The translations under genes and the position numbers were made by a program. The notes beneath the pieces are model-generated. The model searched no databases. It worked only from the letters and a program-made list of their open reading frames with translations, and was not told where the DNA came from. This document shows, in pieces, positions 35,812 through 44,816 of a DNA stretch of 64,000 bases. Origin of the DNA: G963664835 sp965220775 (GTDB taxonomy: Bacteria > Chloroflexota > UBA6077 > FW602-bin22 > JBCLEL01); NCBI GenBank assembly GCA_965220775.1, contig OZ244845.1:2418001-2482000 (forward strand). Direction: 5' to 3'. The stretch's first letter is position 1, and every line of letters begins with the position of its first letter.

Positions 35812-36093
35812 TCACTCGCTTTGGGCCTCGGCCCTGATCTTGGCCGCCTCCTGAAGCTCCTTCCGGCCGAGCATCGGCGGCGGAGGAGGCTTGGGCGACT
35901 CGACTTCCGATATGGCCTCGTCGGTTGTCCAAACGGCCGAATCCTCATTGAACACGGCAGCAAAGTTGGACACCAACCGGTGGGTCGACTCGTCGCAGCC
36001 CTCACAGGCGACATCGTCGGCCCGGCGGTGATCGCGGACCAGCCGGCTGAACTGATGGCCGCAGCTATCGCACTCGTATTCGTAGATTGGCAT
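35812..36093 (-). CDS. FmdB-family zinc ribbon protein
   Basis: About 93 residues from ATG 36093 (MPIYEYECDSCGHQFSRLV). Cysteine pairs CDSC and CEGC make the FmdB/CxxC_CXXC_SSSS zinc ribbon, followed by a proline-rich hinge (SPKPPPPPMLGRKE) and a basic tail. Such proteins are putative regulators of unknown target. It lies between purD and purB on the same strand. Confidence 0.88.
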   Translation of the reverse strand: MPIYEYECDSCGHQFSRLVRDHRRADDVACEGCDESTHRLVSNFAAVFNEDSAVWTTDEAISEVESPKPPPPPMLGRKELQEAAKIRAEAQSE

Positions 36094-36213
36094 TTCCGCT
36101 AGTGAGCCTTTCAAAAAGCGTATCTGATCAGCTTGCGGGGATCAGGAGTCTCTTAACGTTTTCTAGATCATGATGGGAAGGCAAGCTTCATCTTCACACA
36201 CTCGCGACCTATG

Positions 36214-37482
36214 CTACAACTCGCGCAGGGCGATGTCCCGACGGTAGTGCATATTCTCGAACTCGACTCTCCCGACTTGCTCGTAGACCTTGTCTCGCGC
36301 CATCCGGAGAGTGTCCTCGCAGCGAACTATCGTCATCACCCGGCCTCCATCTGTGACGAGATGCTCGCCGTCGCGGCGGGTGCCGGCGTGAAAAACGAGC
36401 GTTTCTGGGTCCAGTTGGTCCAGGCCATCGATTCGGAATCCTGTTTCATACGCTTGGGGGTACCCACCGGATGTCAACACAACGCCAACCGCGTGGCCAC
36501 TCTTGCTCAGCGGGCCGGCGTCCGCACCCAGGTCTCCGGTTGCGGCCGCAAATAACAGCTCGTACAGATCGACTGACGCCATGGGAAGCACAACCTGGGA
36601 TTCCGGATCTCCGAACCGGCAGTTGAACTCAATTACCGAAGGGCCGGAGTCGGTGATCATGAGGCCGGCGTAGAGCGTACCGACAAACGGCGAACCCAAA
36701 TCGGCCAACCGGGCAAGTGTGGGAGCGATTATCTGGTCTCCCATCAATTCCAAATCGGCGCTTCCAACCGCCTTGGTGGGCGTATAAATGCCAATGCCGC
36801 CAGTGTTCGGTCCCTTGTCGTCATCGAGCGCGCGCTTGTAATCGCAGGCCGGCGCCAGCAGCGCGAACCGCTCACCGTCGCATATGGCCGTGATCGTCAC
36901 CTCTTGGCCGCTTAGACGGTCCTCAAGAACTACCAGGGACCCGCTGTCGCCAAACGCTCGCTCTACCATGGCTGTGCGCAAAGCGGCAATCGCCTCGTCG
37001 TGAGTGGCCGGAACAGTAACTCCCTTGCCGGCGGCTAGGCCATCGGCTTTGACGACCGGAGGATCCGGCCGGCTTCTGACAAAGTCGCAGGCCGCATCGA
37101 AGTCATCGAAGCTGCGGCCTTCCGCCGTCGGCACGCCGGCATCGCGCATGACCTGCTTGGCGAACTGCTTCGAGCTCTCTATTCTTGCGGCCGCTTGTGA
37201 CGGACCGTAGGTCAACAATCCGCGTGAGCGAAGGCTGTCAGCCAAGCCCAAAGACAACGGTATCTCAGGTCCCACCACGACAAGGTCGAACGACTCGCCG
37301 GCGGCAAAATCCGTAAGCCCAGAGATATCAGTAACGCCGATCGGCACATTGGTCGCCGAGCCGGATGTCCCTCCGTTTCCCGGAGCGCAGAAGACCTTCG
37401 AAACGTGGGAAGAATTGGACAGCGCCCAACAGAGTGTGTGTTCGCGGGCGCCTTCGCCCACTACAAATACGCGCTTAGACAT
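36214..37482 (-). CDS. purD: Phosphoribosylamine-glycine ligase PurD
   Basis: ATP-grasp enzyme of 422 residues, GAR synthetase in purine synthesis. It shows VFVVGEGAREHTLCWALS, VGPEIPLSLGLADSLRSRGL, KADGLAAGKGVTVPATHDEA, RLSGQEVTITAICDGE, and EFNCRFGDPESQVVLP. It begins three bases after the guaA stop, so guaA and purD share a transcript. Confidence 0.97.
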   Translation of the reverse strand: MSKRVFVVGEGAREHTLCWALSNSSHVSKVFCAPGNGGTSGSATNVPIGVTDISGLTDFAAGESFDLVVVGPEIPLSLGLADSLRSRGLLTYGPSQAAARIESSKQFAKQVMRDAGVPTAEGRSFDDFDAACDFVRSRPDPPVVKADGLAAGKGVTVPATHDEAIAALRTAMVERAFGDSGSLVVLEDRLSGQEVTITAICDGERFALLAPACDYKRALDDDKGPNTGGIGIYTPTKAVGSADLELMGDQIIAPTLARLADLGSPFVGTLYAGLMITDSGPSVIEFNCRFGDPESQVVLPMASVDLYELLFAAATGDLGADAGPLSKSGHAVGVVLTSGGYPQAYETGFRIDGLDQLDPETLVFHAGTRRDGEHLVTDGGRVMTIVRCEDTLRMARDKVYEQVGRVEFENMHYRRDIALREL

Positions 37483-37485
37483 TCC

Positions 37486-39030
37486 TTACTCCCACTCGAT
37501 TGTCGCCGGCGGCTTTGTGCTGATGTCGTAGACCACTCTATTGACGCCGGGTATCTCATTGACTATGCGATTGGAGACACGGGCCAAGAGATCGTAGGGA
37601 AGGCGGTTCCAGTCAGCAGTCATGAAGTCATCGGTCGTCACGGCGCGGAGGGCGACGACGTTGTCATAGGTGCGACCGTCGCCCATCACACCGACCGACC
37701 TCGCGCCGGTGAGCACCGCGAGCGCTTGCGAGACCGAACGGTACAGGCCGGCCCGGCGCAGCTCATCGATAAACCTGGCGTCGGCCTCCCTAAGCACGGA
37801 GAGCCGATCCGGCGTTACCTCGCCCAGGATTCGGATCGCCAGGCCGGGGCCGGGAAACGGATGCCGCCAGACGATCTCTTCCGGTAGTCCCAACTCCTCA
37901 CCCAAGACACGCACCTCGTCCTTGAACAGGTAGCGAAGTGGCTCGACATTGATCAGCCCCATGCGCTCGGGGAGTCCGCCGACATTGTGGTGTGTCTTGA
38001 TCGTCTGGGCGGATGGATTCTCAGCAGTCGCGCTCTCGATCACGTCGGGATACAACGTGCCGTGAATAATGTACTGGTAGTCGCCTAATCTGCCGGCCTC
38101 TCGCTCGAAAACGCGGATGAACCGCTCGCCGATGACTTTGCGCTTCTGCTCAGGATCGACTACACCCTCCAAAGCGGAAAGGAACTCCACGCCGGCATCG
38201 ACAAAAACGAACTGTCCGGGAAATCGCGAAGAGAACACCTCGCGGACTTGCTTGGCCTCGCCTTTGCGCAGCAGTCCATTGTCGACGAACACGCAGGTAA
38301 GTCGATCACCTAACGCCCGACGGGCGATCGTAGCGGCGACCGCGGAATCGACGCCACCGCTCAACGCACAGATTGCGCGGCCCTCACCGACCCGCTCTCG
38401 AACCAGCGACTCAGCCGCTTCGGTCAACGCGCCCGGCGTCCAATCACCGACACAACAACATACCTTGAACAGAAAGTTGGCGATCAGTTGCTGGCCGAGC
38501 GGCGTGTGAACGACCTCTGGATGGAATTGGAGACCGATCAAGCCGTCCTTAGCCATCGCTGCCGCCGGCGAGCTCTCGTTCTCGGCGATAACCGAGAAGC
38601 CAGGGGGCATCCGCTCAACACGGTCGCCGTGACTCATCCAAGCATCGATCGTCGCCGGCAGACCGGCCCATAGATTATGGGACTTGGTGAAGGCGACTTG
38701 GGCGGGACCGTACTCGCGGACATCCGAGTAGGCAACTTGCCCGCCGAGCTGATGGGCCATGGCCTGCATCCCGTAGCAGATTCCGAGAATTGGCCGGCCG
38801 CTTTGCAGGATATGATCGGCAATGTAAGGGGCCTTTGGCTCGTAGACGCTGGCCGGACCGCCGGAGAGGATAAATCCTACCGGGGCACGCTCGGCAAACT
38901 GCTCGGCCGGCGCGTCCCAGGGAATCAATTCGCAGTAGACGTTGGCTTCCCGGACGCGTCGCGCGATTAGCTGGCTATACTGCGATCCGAAGTCGACTAC
39001 CAGAACGGTTTGATGCTTGCCGATCCCCAC
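37486..39030 (-). CDS. guaA: GMP synthase (glutamine-hydrolysing)
   Basis: Makes GMP from XMP. A class I glutaminase domain (DFGSQYSQLIARRVRE, nucleophile GICYGMQAMAHQLGG, GLQFHPEVVHTP) is followed by the ATP pyrophosphatase domain (ALSGGVDSAVAATIARRALG) and a C-terminal dimerisation domain (GARSVGVMGDGRTYDN, YDISTKPPATIEWE). I start at GTG 39030 (VGIGKHQTVLVVDFG). The open frame reaches 39174, but that part is antisense-like and overlaps the NYN gene. A start at 39030 leaves 31 bases after the NYN stop. Confidence 0.96.
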   Translation of the reverse strand: MGIGKHQTVLVVDFGSQYSQLIARRVREANVYCELIPWDAPAEQFAERAPVGFILSGGPASVYEPKAPYIADHILQSGRPILGICYGMQAMAHQLGGQVAYSDVREYGPAQVAFTKSHNLWAGLPATIDAWMSHGDRVERMPPGFSVIAENESSPAAAMAKDGLIGLQFHPEVVHTPLGQQLIANFLFKVCCCVGDWTPGALTEAAESLVRERVGEGRAICALSGGVDSAVAATIARRALGDRLTCVFVDNGLLRKGEAKQVREVFSSRFPGQFVFVDAGVEFLSALEGVVDPEQKRKVIGERFIRVFEREAGRLGDYQYIIHGTLYPDVIESATAENPSAQTIKTHHNVGGLPERMGLINVEPLRYLFKDEVRVLGEELGLPEEIVWRHPFPGPGLAIRILGEVTPDRLSVLREADARFIDELRRAGLYRSVSQALAVLTGARSVGVMGDGRTYDNVVALRAVTTDDFMTADWNRLPYDLLARVSNRIVNEIPGVNRVVYDISTKPPATIEWE

Positions 39031-39061
39031 CTTGTCTCCGACCGTCGTGGTTTGGCTGTGC

Positions 39062-41008
39062 CTACTTTTCCGAACCGGTCTCGGATGCCGATGCGCCGGC
39101 CTCCGCACTGACCTCAGCCGGCTGCTCGGAATTGCCGTTGGCTTCTTCAGCCGGGAACACGCGCGTGGCGGCACCCACCGACTTGACTTTCACAAGTCCT
39201 CGGCGCTGGACCTCTAACAGGAACTGCTTGAACTGCTTGAATCCGCGGGCCTTTTCGTCGAAACCGCCGATACGCTTCGTCAGTCGATTCTTGACGAACG
39301 CGGCGCCTACATAAGGCTTCTTGTCGGTTACGGCGTCACGCACGATCGTTGCCGCCTCTTTGAATGGATCCGGCTCGTCCTCCTTGCTCTCGGCTTCCTC
39401 TTCGGCCCCGGGCTGCTCGGCGGCGACCTCCAAAACGGGCTCCGGCGGGGCAGCCGGCTGTTCGTCGGCGGCGCTCGGCCCCGTTTCGTCGGCGGCGCTC
39501 GGCCCCGTTTCGTCGGAGACGCTCGGCCCCGTTTCGTCGGCCAATCGAGGCGCTTCATCGTCGACGGACGGCGCGGGCGCCTTCTCTTCAATTGGCTGTT
39601 CGGCGGCGGCAACGACCAGCGGATGGTCTTCGTTAAGGTGGCACATCCTCACTCGATGACGGGAGCTGCCGACCTCGATCTCACGCGGCTCTCTGTCCAC
39701 GGTAATCGCGTTGTCCTTTACCAGACGATCCAACGCGCTACGGGCCTCGGCGTCGACGCGGGATGCCGGCACGTTCTTGGCGAGGTGATTCGCCAGATTT
39801 GTCAGCACGTAAGTGTAGGTAAGCCAACGCGAGCGAGTGCGCAATTCGGAAATGAATCTCACCACGTCCGTCAATTGACCGTCGACCGACTCGGGAGTGA
39901 GCTGAGGCTCCGCGGTTGTCTCATCCGGAGATGGCACGGCTGCGCTGGGCGGTTGTTCCGTTGCCGTATCAGGCTGAGCAGGCTCCTCTGGTTTTTTTAG
40001 CGCCGTAACCCAAAGGACCGGACCCTCGCGCTTTACTTCGATGAAGCTGTGCTCTTCAGCAACGTCCAGGAGGTCCTTGAAGCGGCGGAAGCCCAAATTC
40101 TTTTCATGGAATCCACTGTGCCGTCCGTGCATCAGGTCGCGAAGGTTCGTGCTGCGCACGCGACTTCGGCCGGCTGCGTCCTTCTCGGCCAGTATGCCTA
40201 GCAGCTTGTCAATGACGACCTTGACCTGCTCGGTAAGCTCAATTGGGGAAGAAGCAGGCTCGCTTGGTTTCGGCTCTTCCGCCGAGGCCCTGGTTGGCTC
40301 GGCCGGCGCAGGCGAACTTTGCCTGGGTTGCGGCGCAGGCGAACTTTGCCTGGGTTCCGGGGCCGGACGCGCCGGCTCCACCTCGACGACCGGCGCGGGG
40401 GCCCGCCCACTGGTCGAGGATAACGGCTGGCCTCTCGCCTGGCGGCCGGAATCCGATCGTCGACGCCGATTGTTCGTCGGCGCCGGCGGCTGCAACGTGG
40501 ACGGATCAACAAGGGAACGGTAGGGAATATACTCATCCGCCATGTCCCTGAGTATGGCGGCGACGAGATCTGGACCTATTACGACGACTCTCTTGCCACG
40601 CAATTGAGTCAGCCGGACTACCGGGACCATGTCCTTGTCGCCGGATATCAGTACGTAAACCTGGATTTCCGGCAACAGGTGCAAAAAGTCGACACAATCC
40701 GCGACCATACAGGGATCGGCAAGACTCTTGCCCTTAGAACCGCCGGGTTGAGAATCCGACTCGAATCGGAAAGTTGGCGCATACACCGGCTCCACGCCGG
40801 CTCTATACACAGCCAAGCGTTCGCTGGTCATTTGCCATTCTGAATAGGCCCGAGCGACGACTACTTCGCCATAGCGTTGGGCCGTGCCGACTAGAGCGGG
40901 GACATCGGGCAGAGCTCCACCCATATCTGCGGAGGTACTGATCGCGAGGTTGTCCCAATCGATAAAAAGCGCCACTTTGGTTGTATGTTGATCATCATTG
41001 CGCACCAT
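39062..41008 (-). CDS. NYN-domain RNase-like protein with two LOTUS/OST-HTH domains
   Basis: A 648-residue protein. Residues 10-165 are a NYN/PIN-like domain with catalytic-type acids in VALFIDWDNLAIS, MVADCVDFLHLL and VLISGDKDMVPVVRL. Two LOTUS-type winged helices follow, near residues 285-340 (DLMHGRHSGFHEKNLGFRRF) and 585-630 (LTKRIGGFDEKARGFKQFKQF). A winged-helix-like part sits between, linked by proline/acidic spacers. One linker has four DETGPS repeats, another SSPAPQPRQ repeats. The plan recalls the eukaryotic MARF1 and limkain type and suggests an RNA-processing role. It heads the guaA-purD transcript. Confidence 0.88.
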   Translation of the reverse strand: MVRNDDQHTTKVALFIDWDNLAISTSADMGGALPDVPALVGTAQRYGEVVVARAYSEWQMTSERLAVYRAGVEPVYAPTFRFESDSQPGGSKGKSLADPCMVADCVDFLHLLPEIQVYVLISGDKDMVPVVRLTQLRGKRVVVIGPDLVAAILRDMADEYIPYRSLVDPSTLQPPAPTNNRRRRSDSGRQARGQPLSSTSGRAPAPVVEVEPARPAPEPRQSSPAPQPRQSSPAPAEPTRASAEEPKPSEPASSPIELTEQVKVVIDKLLGILAEKDAAGRSRVRSTNLRDLMHGRHSGFHEKNLGFRRFKDLLDVAEEHSFIEVKREGPVLWVTALKKPEEPAQPDTATEQPPSAAVPSPDETTAEPQLTPESVDGQLTDVVRFISELRTRSRWLTYTYVLTNLANHLAKNVPASRVDAEARSALDRLVKDNAITVDREPREIEVGSSRHRVRMCHLNEDHPLVVAAAEQPIEEKAPAPSVDDEAPRLADETGPSVSDETGPSAADETGPSAADEQPAAPPEPVLEVAAEQPGAEEEAESKEDEPDPFKEAATIVRDAVTDKKPYVGAAFVKNRLTKRIGGFDEKARGFKQFKQFLLEVQRRGLVKVKSVGAATRVFPAEEANGNSEQPAEVSAEAGASASETGSEK

Positions 41009-41047
41009 GTCTCGAAAAAATTCCTCTTTCCTGGATAAAAATAAAAA

Positions 41048-41090
41048 TGCCTGGACATGACTTCGCGTTCAAACAGCGAAGAGCCAGGCA
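41048..41090 (-). terminator. Strong hairpin plus U-tract in the leader of the NYN-guaA-purD transcript
   Basis: Outer arms TGCCTGG (41048-41054) and CCAGGCA (41084-41090), inner arms CTTCGC (41061-41066) and GCGAAG (41076-41081). On the minus strand the hairpin is followed at once by TTTTTATTTTT (41047-41037). It is an intrinsic terminator fold only 29 bases before the U-tract meets the NYN ribosome site, so it either ends an upstream RNA or works as an attenuator. Confidence 0.7.
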
Positions 41091-41294
41091 AAAAGGACAA
41101 AACTAAAACCGAAAGTCTAATCTTGGTAATCTGCTCCTGCGTTTATCGGCAGCCGGCGGTGTACTGAGACTGACCACCGTCCACAGGTAAGAATATAGCA
41201 AATGTGGCGCCGGTGAGTCAACGTATCGAATTGTTCACAGAGGTTTTTGATTCTCTAACATCCGTTGTCACCCAAGGGTTGGCGGTGGTCTTGC

Positions 41295-41530
41295 CTTCCC
41301 CCTTCTGGATTCCAGCCCCGTATCGGGGTACGGGGCGTGCTTTTGATCGCTGGAATGACGAGGTGGGCGGCGGGAGCCTATCCCGGATCGTAGTCCGGGA
41401 CATGCTTTCATAGCAATCGCTCATGCCGGTTGGTGCCGGCACACCAAGGTGTGAAGAATTGGGTGCATTGGTTGGTGGGAGAGTTCTAGCGTCATTGCCA
41501 CAACCCGCACCTCCCCTCTGGATTCCTTAA
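41295..41530. repeat. Interspersed repeats including a ~135-bp copy of 21361-21496
   Basis: Family B at 41307-41361, family C at 41378-41412, then a long direct repeat from TCATAGCAATCGCTCATGCC to CCGCACCTCCCCTCTGGATT (41389-41525), nearly identical to 21361-21496. Confidence 0.85.
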
Positions 41531-41962
41531 GTTCACAAACGAAGTGCAACACTTTGTTGATCTTGTTTTCGAGGCAGGGACTTGAAGACAAAGCTAAGCA
41601 GCGCTGAGCAAGCATTTTATTAAAGGGTTTTGACCGGGCAAGATCGCTTCAATTGGCGGGAGACCATCAGTTCCTCGAACTCTACCGCGAGTGCGTGTCC
41701 AGGAACTCCAGCATATGACGAAACATAGCCGGCCTGATAGGAAATGCCTGTGGCGCAGGCACAGGGGAACGTAATTTGGCAGAATGTCCGTGCAGTTACT
41801 CTGCTTTAAGAGAGGGTGCAAACAGTATTATCTGGTACGTCCGCTGATCGCAACTTGCCGCAGAGGTCTTCGAAGGCGCTGGTCAGCGACTCGGTCGGAC
41901 CATGGTTGCCTGGTCGCTCGACAGGACAAAGCCAGCCCGGCCAGATGTAGGAGGGAATCTAG
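41531..41962. other. Intergenic stretch, no supported gene
   Basis: About 430 bases before the sarcosine-oxidase-like gene. Frames are short and broken. It contains GCCTGTGGCGCAGGCACAGG, a small hairpin at 41748-41767, but no tRNA fold or clear promoter. Confidence 0.4.
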
Positions 41963-43108
41963 ATGAGGACGAACGGAGTGTACGACGTCATCGTATTAGG
42001 CGTGGGAGGAATGGGTTCCGCGACTGTGTACGAGCTCGCGAGCCGCGGCCGGCGGGTGCTGGGCCTCGAGCGTTTCGATATTCCGCACGGCTTCGGCTCG
42101 TCGCACGGCGTAAACCGCATCATCCGGATGTCCTACTACGAGGACCCGTCCTACGTGCCGCTACTGCGCCGATCGTATGAGCGGTGGCGCGAGCTGGAAT
42201 CGGTTAGCGGCGAAGAGCTACTGCATATCACCGGGTCTGTGGACACTGGTCCTGAGGACGGCGAGGTGTTTAGTGGCTCTCTGCGCTCCTGTCTGGAGCA
42301 CGATCTGCCGCACGAGCCGCTCACCAGCGCCGAGCTGACTCGACGATTCCCCGGCTGCCGTTTTCCGGAGGATTGGATGAGCGTATACCAGCCGGACGGC
42401 GGGTTTGTGCTGTCGGAGCGGTGCATAGTCAATCACGTGTTTGGCGCGTTGGAGCGGGGCGGCGAAGTGAGGGCCCGCGAGATGGTGCTGGAATGGAGCA
42501 GCGCCGGCGACCTCGTGCGCGTCGAGACCACTCGCGGATCTTACGAGGCGGGAGCGTTGGTCATCACCGCCGGCGCCTGGGCCGGACCGCTAATGCCGGC
42601 GTTGGACCATTTGCTGGTGCCCGAGCGCCAGGTAATGGGCTGGTTCCAGCCTCTGCGGCCGGAGCTCTTCGCGCCGGATAAATGCCCGGTCGTGATTGGC
42701 GAGTTCGAAGAAGGGAATTACTATTCCTTCCCGACGTTCGGTGTGCCGGGTTTCAAGATTGGCAAGTTTCACCACCTGAATGAATCTACAACCGCGGAGG
42801 GCTTGGATAGGGACTGCCGCGATGAGGACGAGGCGGTGTTGCGCCAGGCCGTCGCTCGCTACTTCCCCGACGCGAACGGGCCGACGATGGCCCTCACGAC
42901 CTGCATGTTCACGAACACGCCGGACGAGCACTTCATCATCGACGCCTTGCCCGGCTTTCCAAACGTGTTTGTCGCGGCGGGGTTTTCGGGCCACGGATTC
43001 AAGTTCTGCAGCGTGGTGGGCGAAATCATGGCCGACTTGGCCACAAAGGGAGAGACGGGCCACGACATTTCGTTGCTCCGCCTGGAGCGCTTCGACGGGA
43101 GTGGGTGA
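41963..43108 (+). CDS. FAD-dependent amine oxidase, monomeric sarcosine oxidase / N-methyltryptophan oxidase type
   Basis: A flavoprotein of 381 residues that oxidatively demethylates N-methyl amino acids or related amines; exact substrate open. It shows VIVLGVGGMGSATVYELASRG (FAD loop), RFDIPHGFGSSHGVNRIIR with HG_SSHG as in the covalent-flavin region, GGFVLSERCIVN, ALVITAGAWAG, and the C-terminal DALPGFPNVFVAAGFSGHGFKF followed by C317-region FCSVVGEIMADL. ATG 41963 has a perfect AGGAGGG site seven bases upstream. It stands alone among repeats and relics. Confidence 0.9.
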   Translation: MRTNGVYDVIVLGVGGMGSATVYELASRGRRVLGLERFDIPHGFGSSHGVNRIIRMSYYEDPSYVPLLRRSYERWRELESVSGEELLHITGSVDTGPEDGEVFSGSLRSCLEHDLPHEPLTSAELTRRFPGCRFPEDWMSVYQPDGGFVLSERCIVNHVFGALERGGEVRAREMVLEWSSAGDLVRVETTRGSYEAGALVITAGAWAGPLMPALDHLLVPERQVMGWFQPLRPELFAPDKCPVVIGEFEEGNYYSFPTFGVPGFKIGKFHHLNESTTAEGLDRDCRDEDEAVLRQAVARYFPDANGPTMALTTCMFTNTPDEHFIIDALPGFPNVFVAAGFSGHGFKFCSVVGEIMADLATKGETGHDISLLRLERFDGSG

Positions 43109-43187
43109 GGCGCCGGCGGGGCCGGGCGCTCGGAAGGGAGGCGGATGCGATCAAGCTGAACTGCAGGCCGTAGCCGATGGTGGCCGG

Positions 43188-43310
43188 GAGGGGCGAACGC
43201 TCGTTGACCTCGTCGCCGGGGTTCTGAGAAGCTGCCGGGGCCATTGTTGACTCCCGTAGCCGGATGCGTGGTGGGCTAGGGGTGTTGTACTACGAAGTTT
43301 GGGGAGTGGC
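43188..43310 (-). pseudogene. Possible relic of NCS2 xanthine/uracil permease start; direct repeat with 46338-46450
   Basis: The minus strand reads MAPAASQNPGDEVNERSPLP then ATIGYGLQFSLIASASL, with GGGAG upstream of the ATG, and then loses sense. The pattern xxxEVxERxPLPxxIxxGLQ is like the N-terminus of uracil-xanthine permeases. The 120-base stretch is about three-quarters identical to 46338-46450, where the same frame reads QNPRYEVDERPPW. Both look like decayed gene starts. Confidence 0.35.
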
Positions 43311-43375
43311 CGGCGGTTTGGGGGGCGCGAATCCTCGACACACTGGAATGATGATGCCCGGCAACGGAGGCATCG

Positions 43376-43627
43376 GTGCGTTCCGGTATCATGTTACGAA
43401 GCAAGCGTCCGGTTGGAGAATTGGAGGGACTAACCCTGGCTGAGCGGAACACAACACACAGCGAGTGCTCGAAGCAGGAGCCGGCCGCGCCGGCGCGACC
43501 GCAAGGTGCTCTTGCGCTGGTGGGTGCGTGGCGGGAATTGAGCGATGAGGAGATCGAGTCGCTGATCGAGGATATCTATGCCAGTCGGCAACGGGATGTG
43601 GGGCGCCGGGTGGAACTCGAGGCCTGA
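43376..43627 (+). CDS. Small antitoxin-like protein (orphan)
   Basis: 83 residues. The second half, PARPQGALALVGAWRELSDE then EIESLIEDIYASRQRDVGRR, has the shape of VapB/AbrB-type antitoxin tails, ending in VELEA. GTG 43376 is preceded by GGAGG at a good distance; ATG 43391 is an alternative. No toxin gene follows. A homologous frame at 50606-50755 carries a stop in the middle. Confidence 0.6.
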   Translation: MRSGIMLRSKRPVGELEGLTLAERNTTHSECSKQEPAAPARPQGALALVGAWRELSDEEIESLIEDIYASRQRDVGRRVELEA

Positions 43628-43790
43628 GTAGGTCCCGGCATGAATCGAAGGTAACCCCTTTGCAAGGCGAACCCGACCAAGCCGACGGCCACGTTACTTG
43701 AACGCATAGAAGGCCAGCTTGTGGGAAATCCGCCGGTGGCGCCGCACGTCCTGACAGCGCGGAGGGCCTGCTGATGACGACCCTGCTGCG

Positions 43791-44816
43791 CTATGCCGGC
43801 TTGCGGGCGTGGATGAAGTACATCGGCGTGAAGATGCCCAGCCGGCCGGCGTCGGCCATCGCTGCCGCGCAGAGGTTCAGGGTCTGCGCCACGCGTGCGG
43901 TCCCCTCCGGCGCGATGCGTACCGCCTCCAGCACCCTGGTCAGACTGTGAGTGGCCCAGCGTCCGAATCTCGAGCTACGAAAGCTGGCCAGTGAAACGCC
44001 TGAGCCGGCCAGGGGCTCATACCAGGGAATCGAAGGGCCGGCCTGTACAGCGAGGTCCCGCGTTTCCAACACCTCGAATCCCACCGTTCGAAGCGCATCA
44101 TCAACTGTGTGTCGGTTGTCGATCACGAGCAGTCCGCCTCCCAGTTGGATGTCGGCCTTGATCCTGAGATGCAAGGGATCCTGGGAGTCAAAGCGATCGG
44201 TCATGCAGTACTCGTAGGCGGCGAAATACGCGCCCGGCTTGAGCAGGCGAAAAGCCTCGCCATAGATGCTGAGCTTATCCGGCGCGCAGCACGTCGCCTC
44301 GATGGAATAGATCGCGTCGAACGACTCGCTCGGAGCATCCACGTCGAGGAAGTCGCAGTGCAGGTAGTCGGCCAGATGGGTCAGCCCCGCCTCTTCCGTA
44401 TACCTGCGAGCGCGATCGAGCTGATAGGCATTGCTGTTGACGCCCACGATCCTGGCGCCGGAGAAGCGGGCGATCTCCAGCAGCGACCCGCCGATGCCGC
44501 AACCGAGGTCGGCGACGACCATCCCAGGCTTGAGTCCAAGCGCGCGGGCCAAATTGTGCTCGTGGCGAACGAGCGATTCCTTGAAGCTCTCGCCCGGAAC
44601 CCGCGGGGCGAAGTGGAAAGAGCTGCCCCAACCGTACTCATAGAAGTCCGTGACCAGGTCATAGTAGAGGTTGTTGACATGCGCGTGCTCGCTCTCTTCG
44701 GTCTCGGAGCCGGCGCGCCCGTGCGACCTGAACCGGCGCTCGTAGTCGCGAATCGCCGAGGACACGCCGGAAGGGCTCAGCTTGTCCCTGAGAGCCTTGG
44801 CGACCTTGACTGGCAT
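43791..44816 (-). CDS. Sterol 24-C-methyltransferase family protein (ERG6/SMT-like)
   Basis: 341 residues from ATG 44816 (MPVKVAKALRDKLS, AGGGA nine bases upstream); the frame upstream to 45005 looks non-coding. All four sterol methyltransferase signatures are present: YEYGWGSSFHF (59-69), DLGCGIGGS (103-111, SAM loop), IEATCCAPD (172-180) and YEYCMTDRFD (201-210). The C-terminus (IPWYEPLAGSG, then RVAQTLNLCAAAMADAGRLG and IFTPMYFIHARKP) also follows the sterol-specific domain. Known members add methyl groups at C-24 of sterols. No sterol cyclase or epoxidase lies nearby, so substrate (own or host sterol) is open. Confidence 0.88.
   Translation of the reverse strand: MPVKVAKALRDKLSPSGVSSAIRDYERRFRSHGRAGSETEESEHAHVNNLYYDLVTDFYEYGWGSSFHFAPRVPGESFKESLVRHEHNLARALGLKPGMVVADLGCGIGGSLLEIARFSGARIVGVNSNAYQLDRARRYTEEAGLTHLADYLHCDFLDVDAPSESFDAIYSIEATCCAPDKLSIYGEAFRLLKPGAYFAAYEYCMTDRFDSQDPLHLRIKADIQLGGGLLVIDNRHTVDDALRTVGFEVLETRDLAVQAGPSIPWYEPLAGSGVSLASFRSSRFGRWATHSLTRVLEAVRIAPEGTARVAQTLNLCAAAMADAGRLGIFTPMYFIHARKPA

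Noticed and set aside
39031..39174. N-terminal extension of guaA into the NYN gene
   Set aside because: Arginine/proline-rich shadow of another frame; the glutaminase domain begins just after GTG 39030.
41594..41821. Minus-strand frame upstream of the sarcosine-oxidase-like gene
   Set aside because: No start context, no family pattern, cysteine/leucine-rich shadow.
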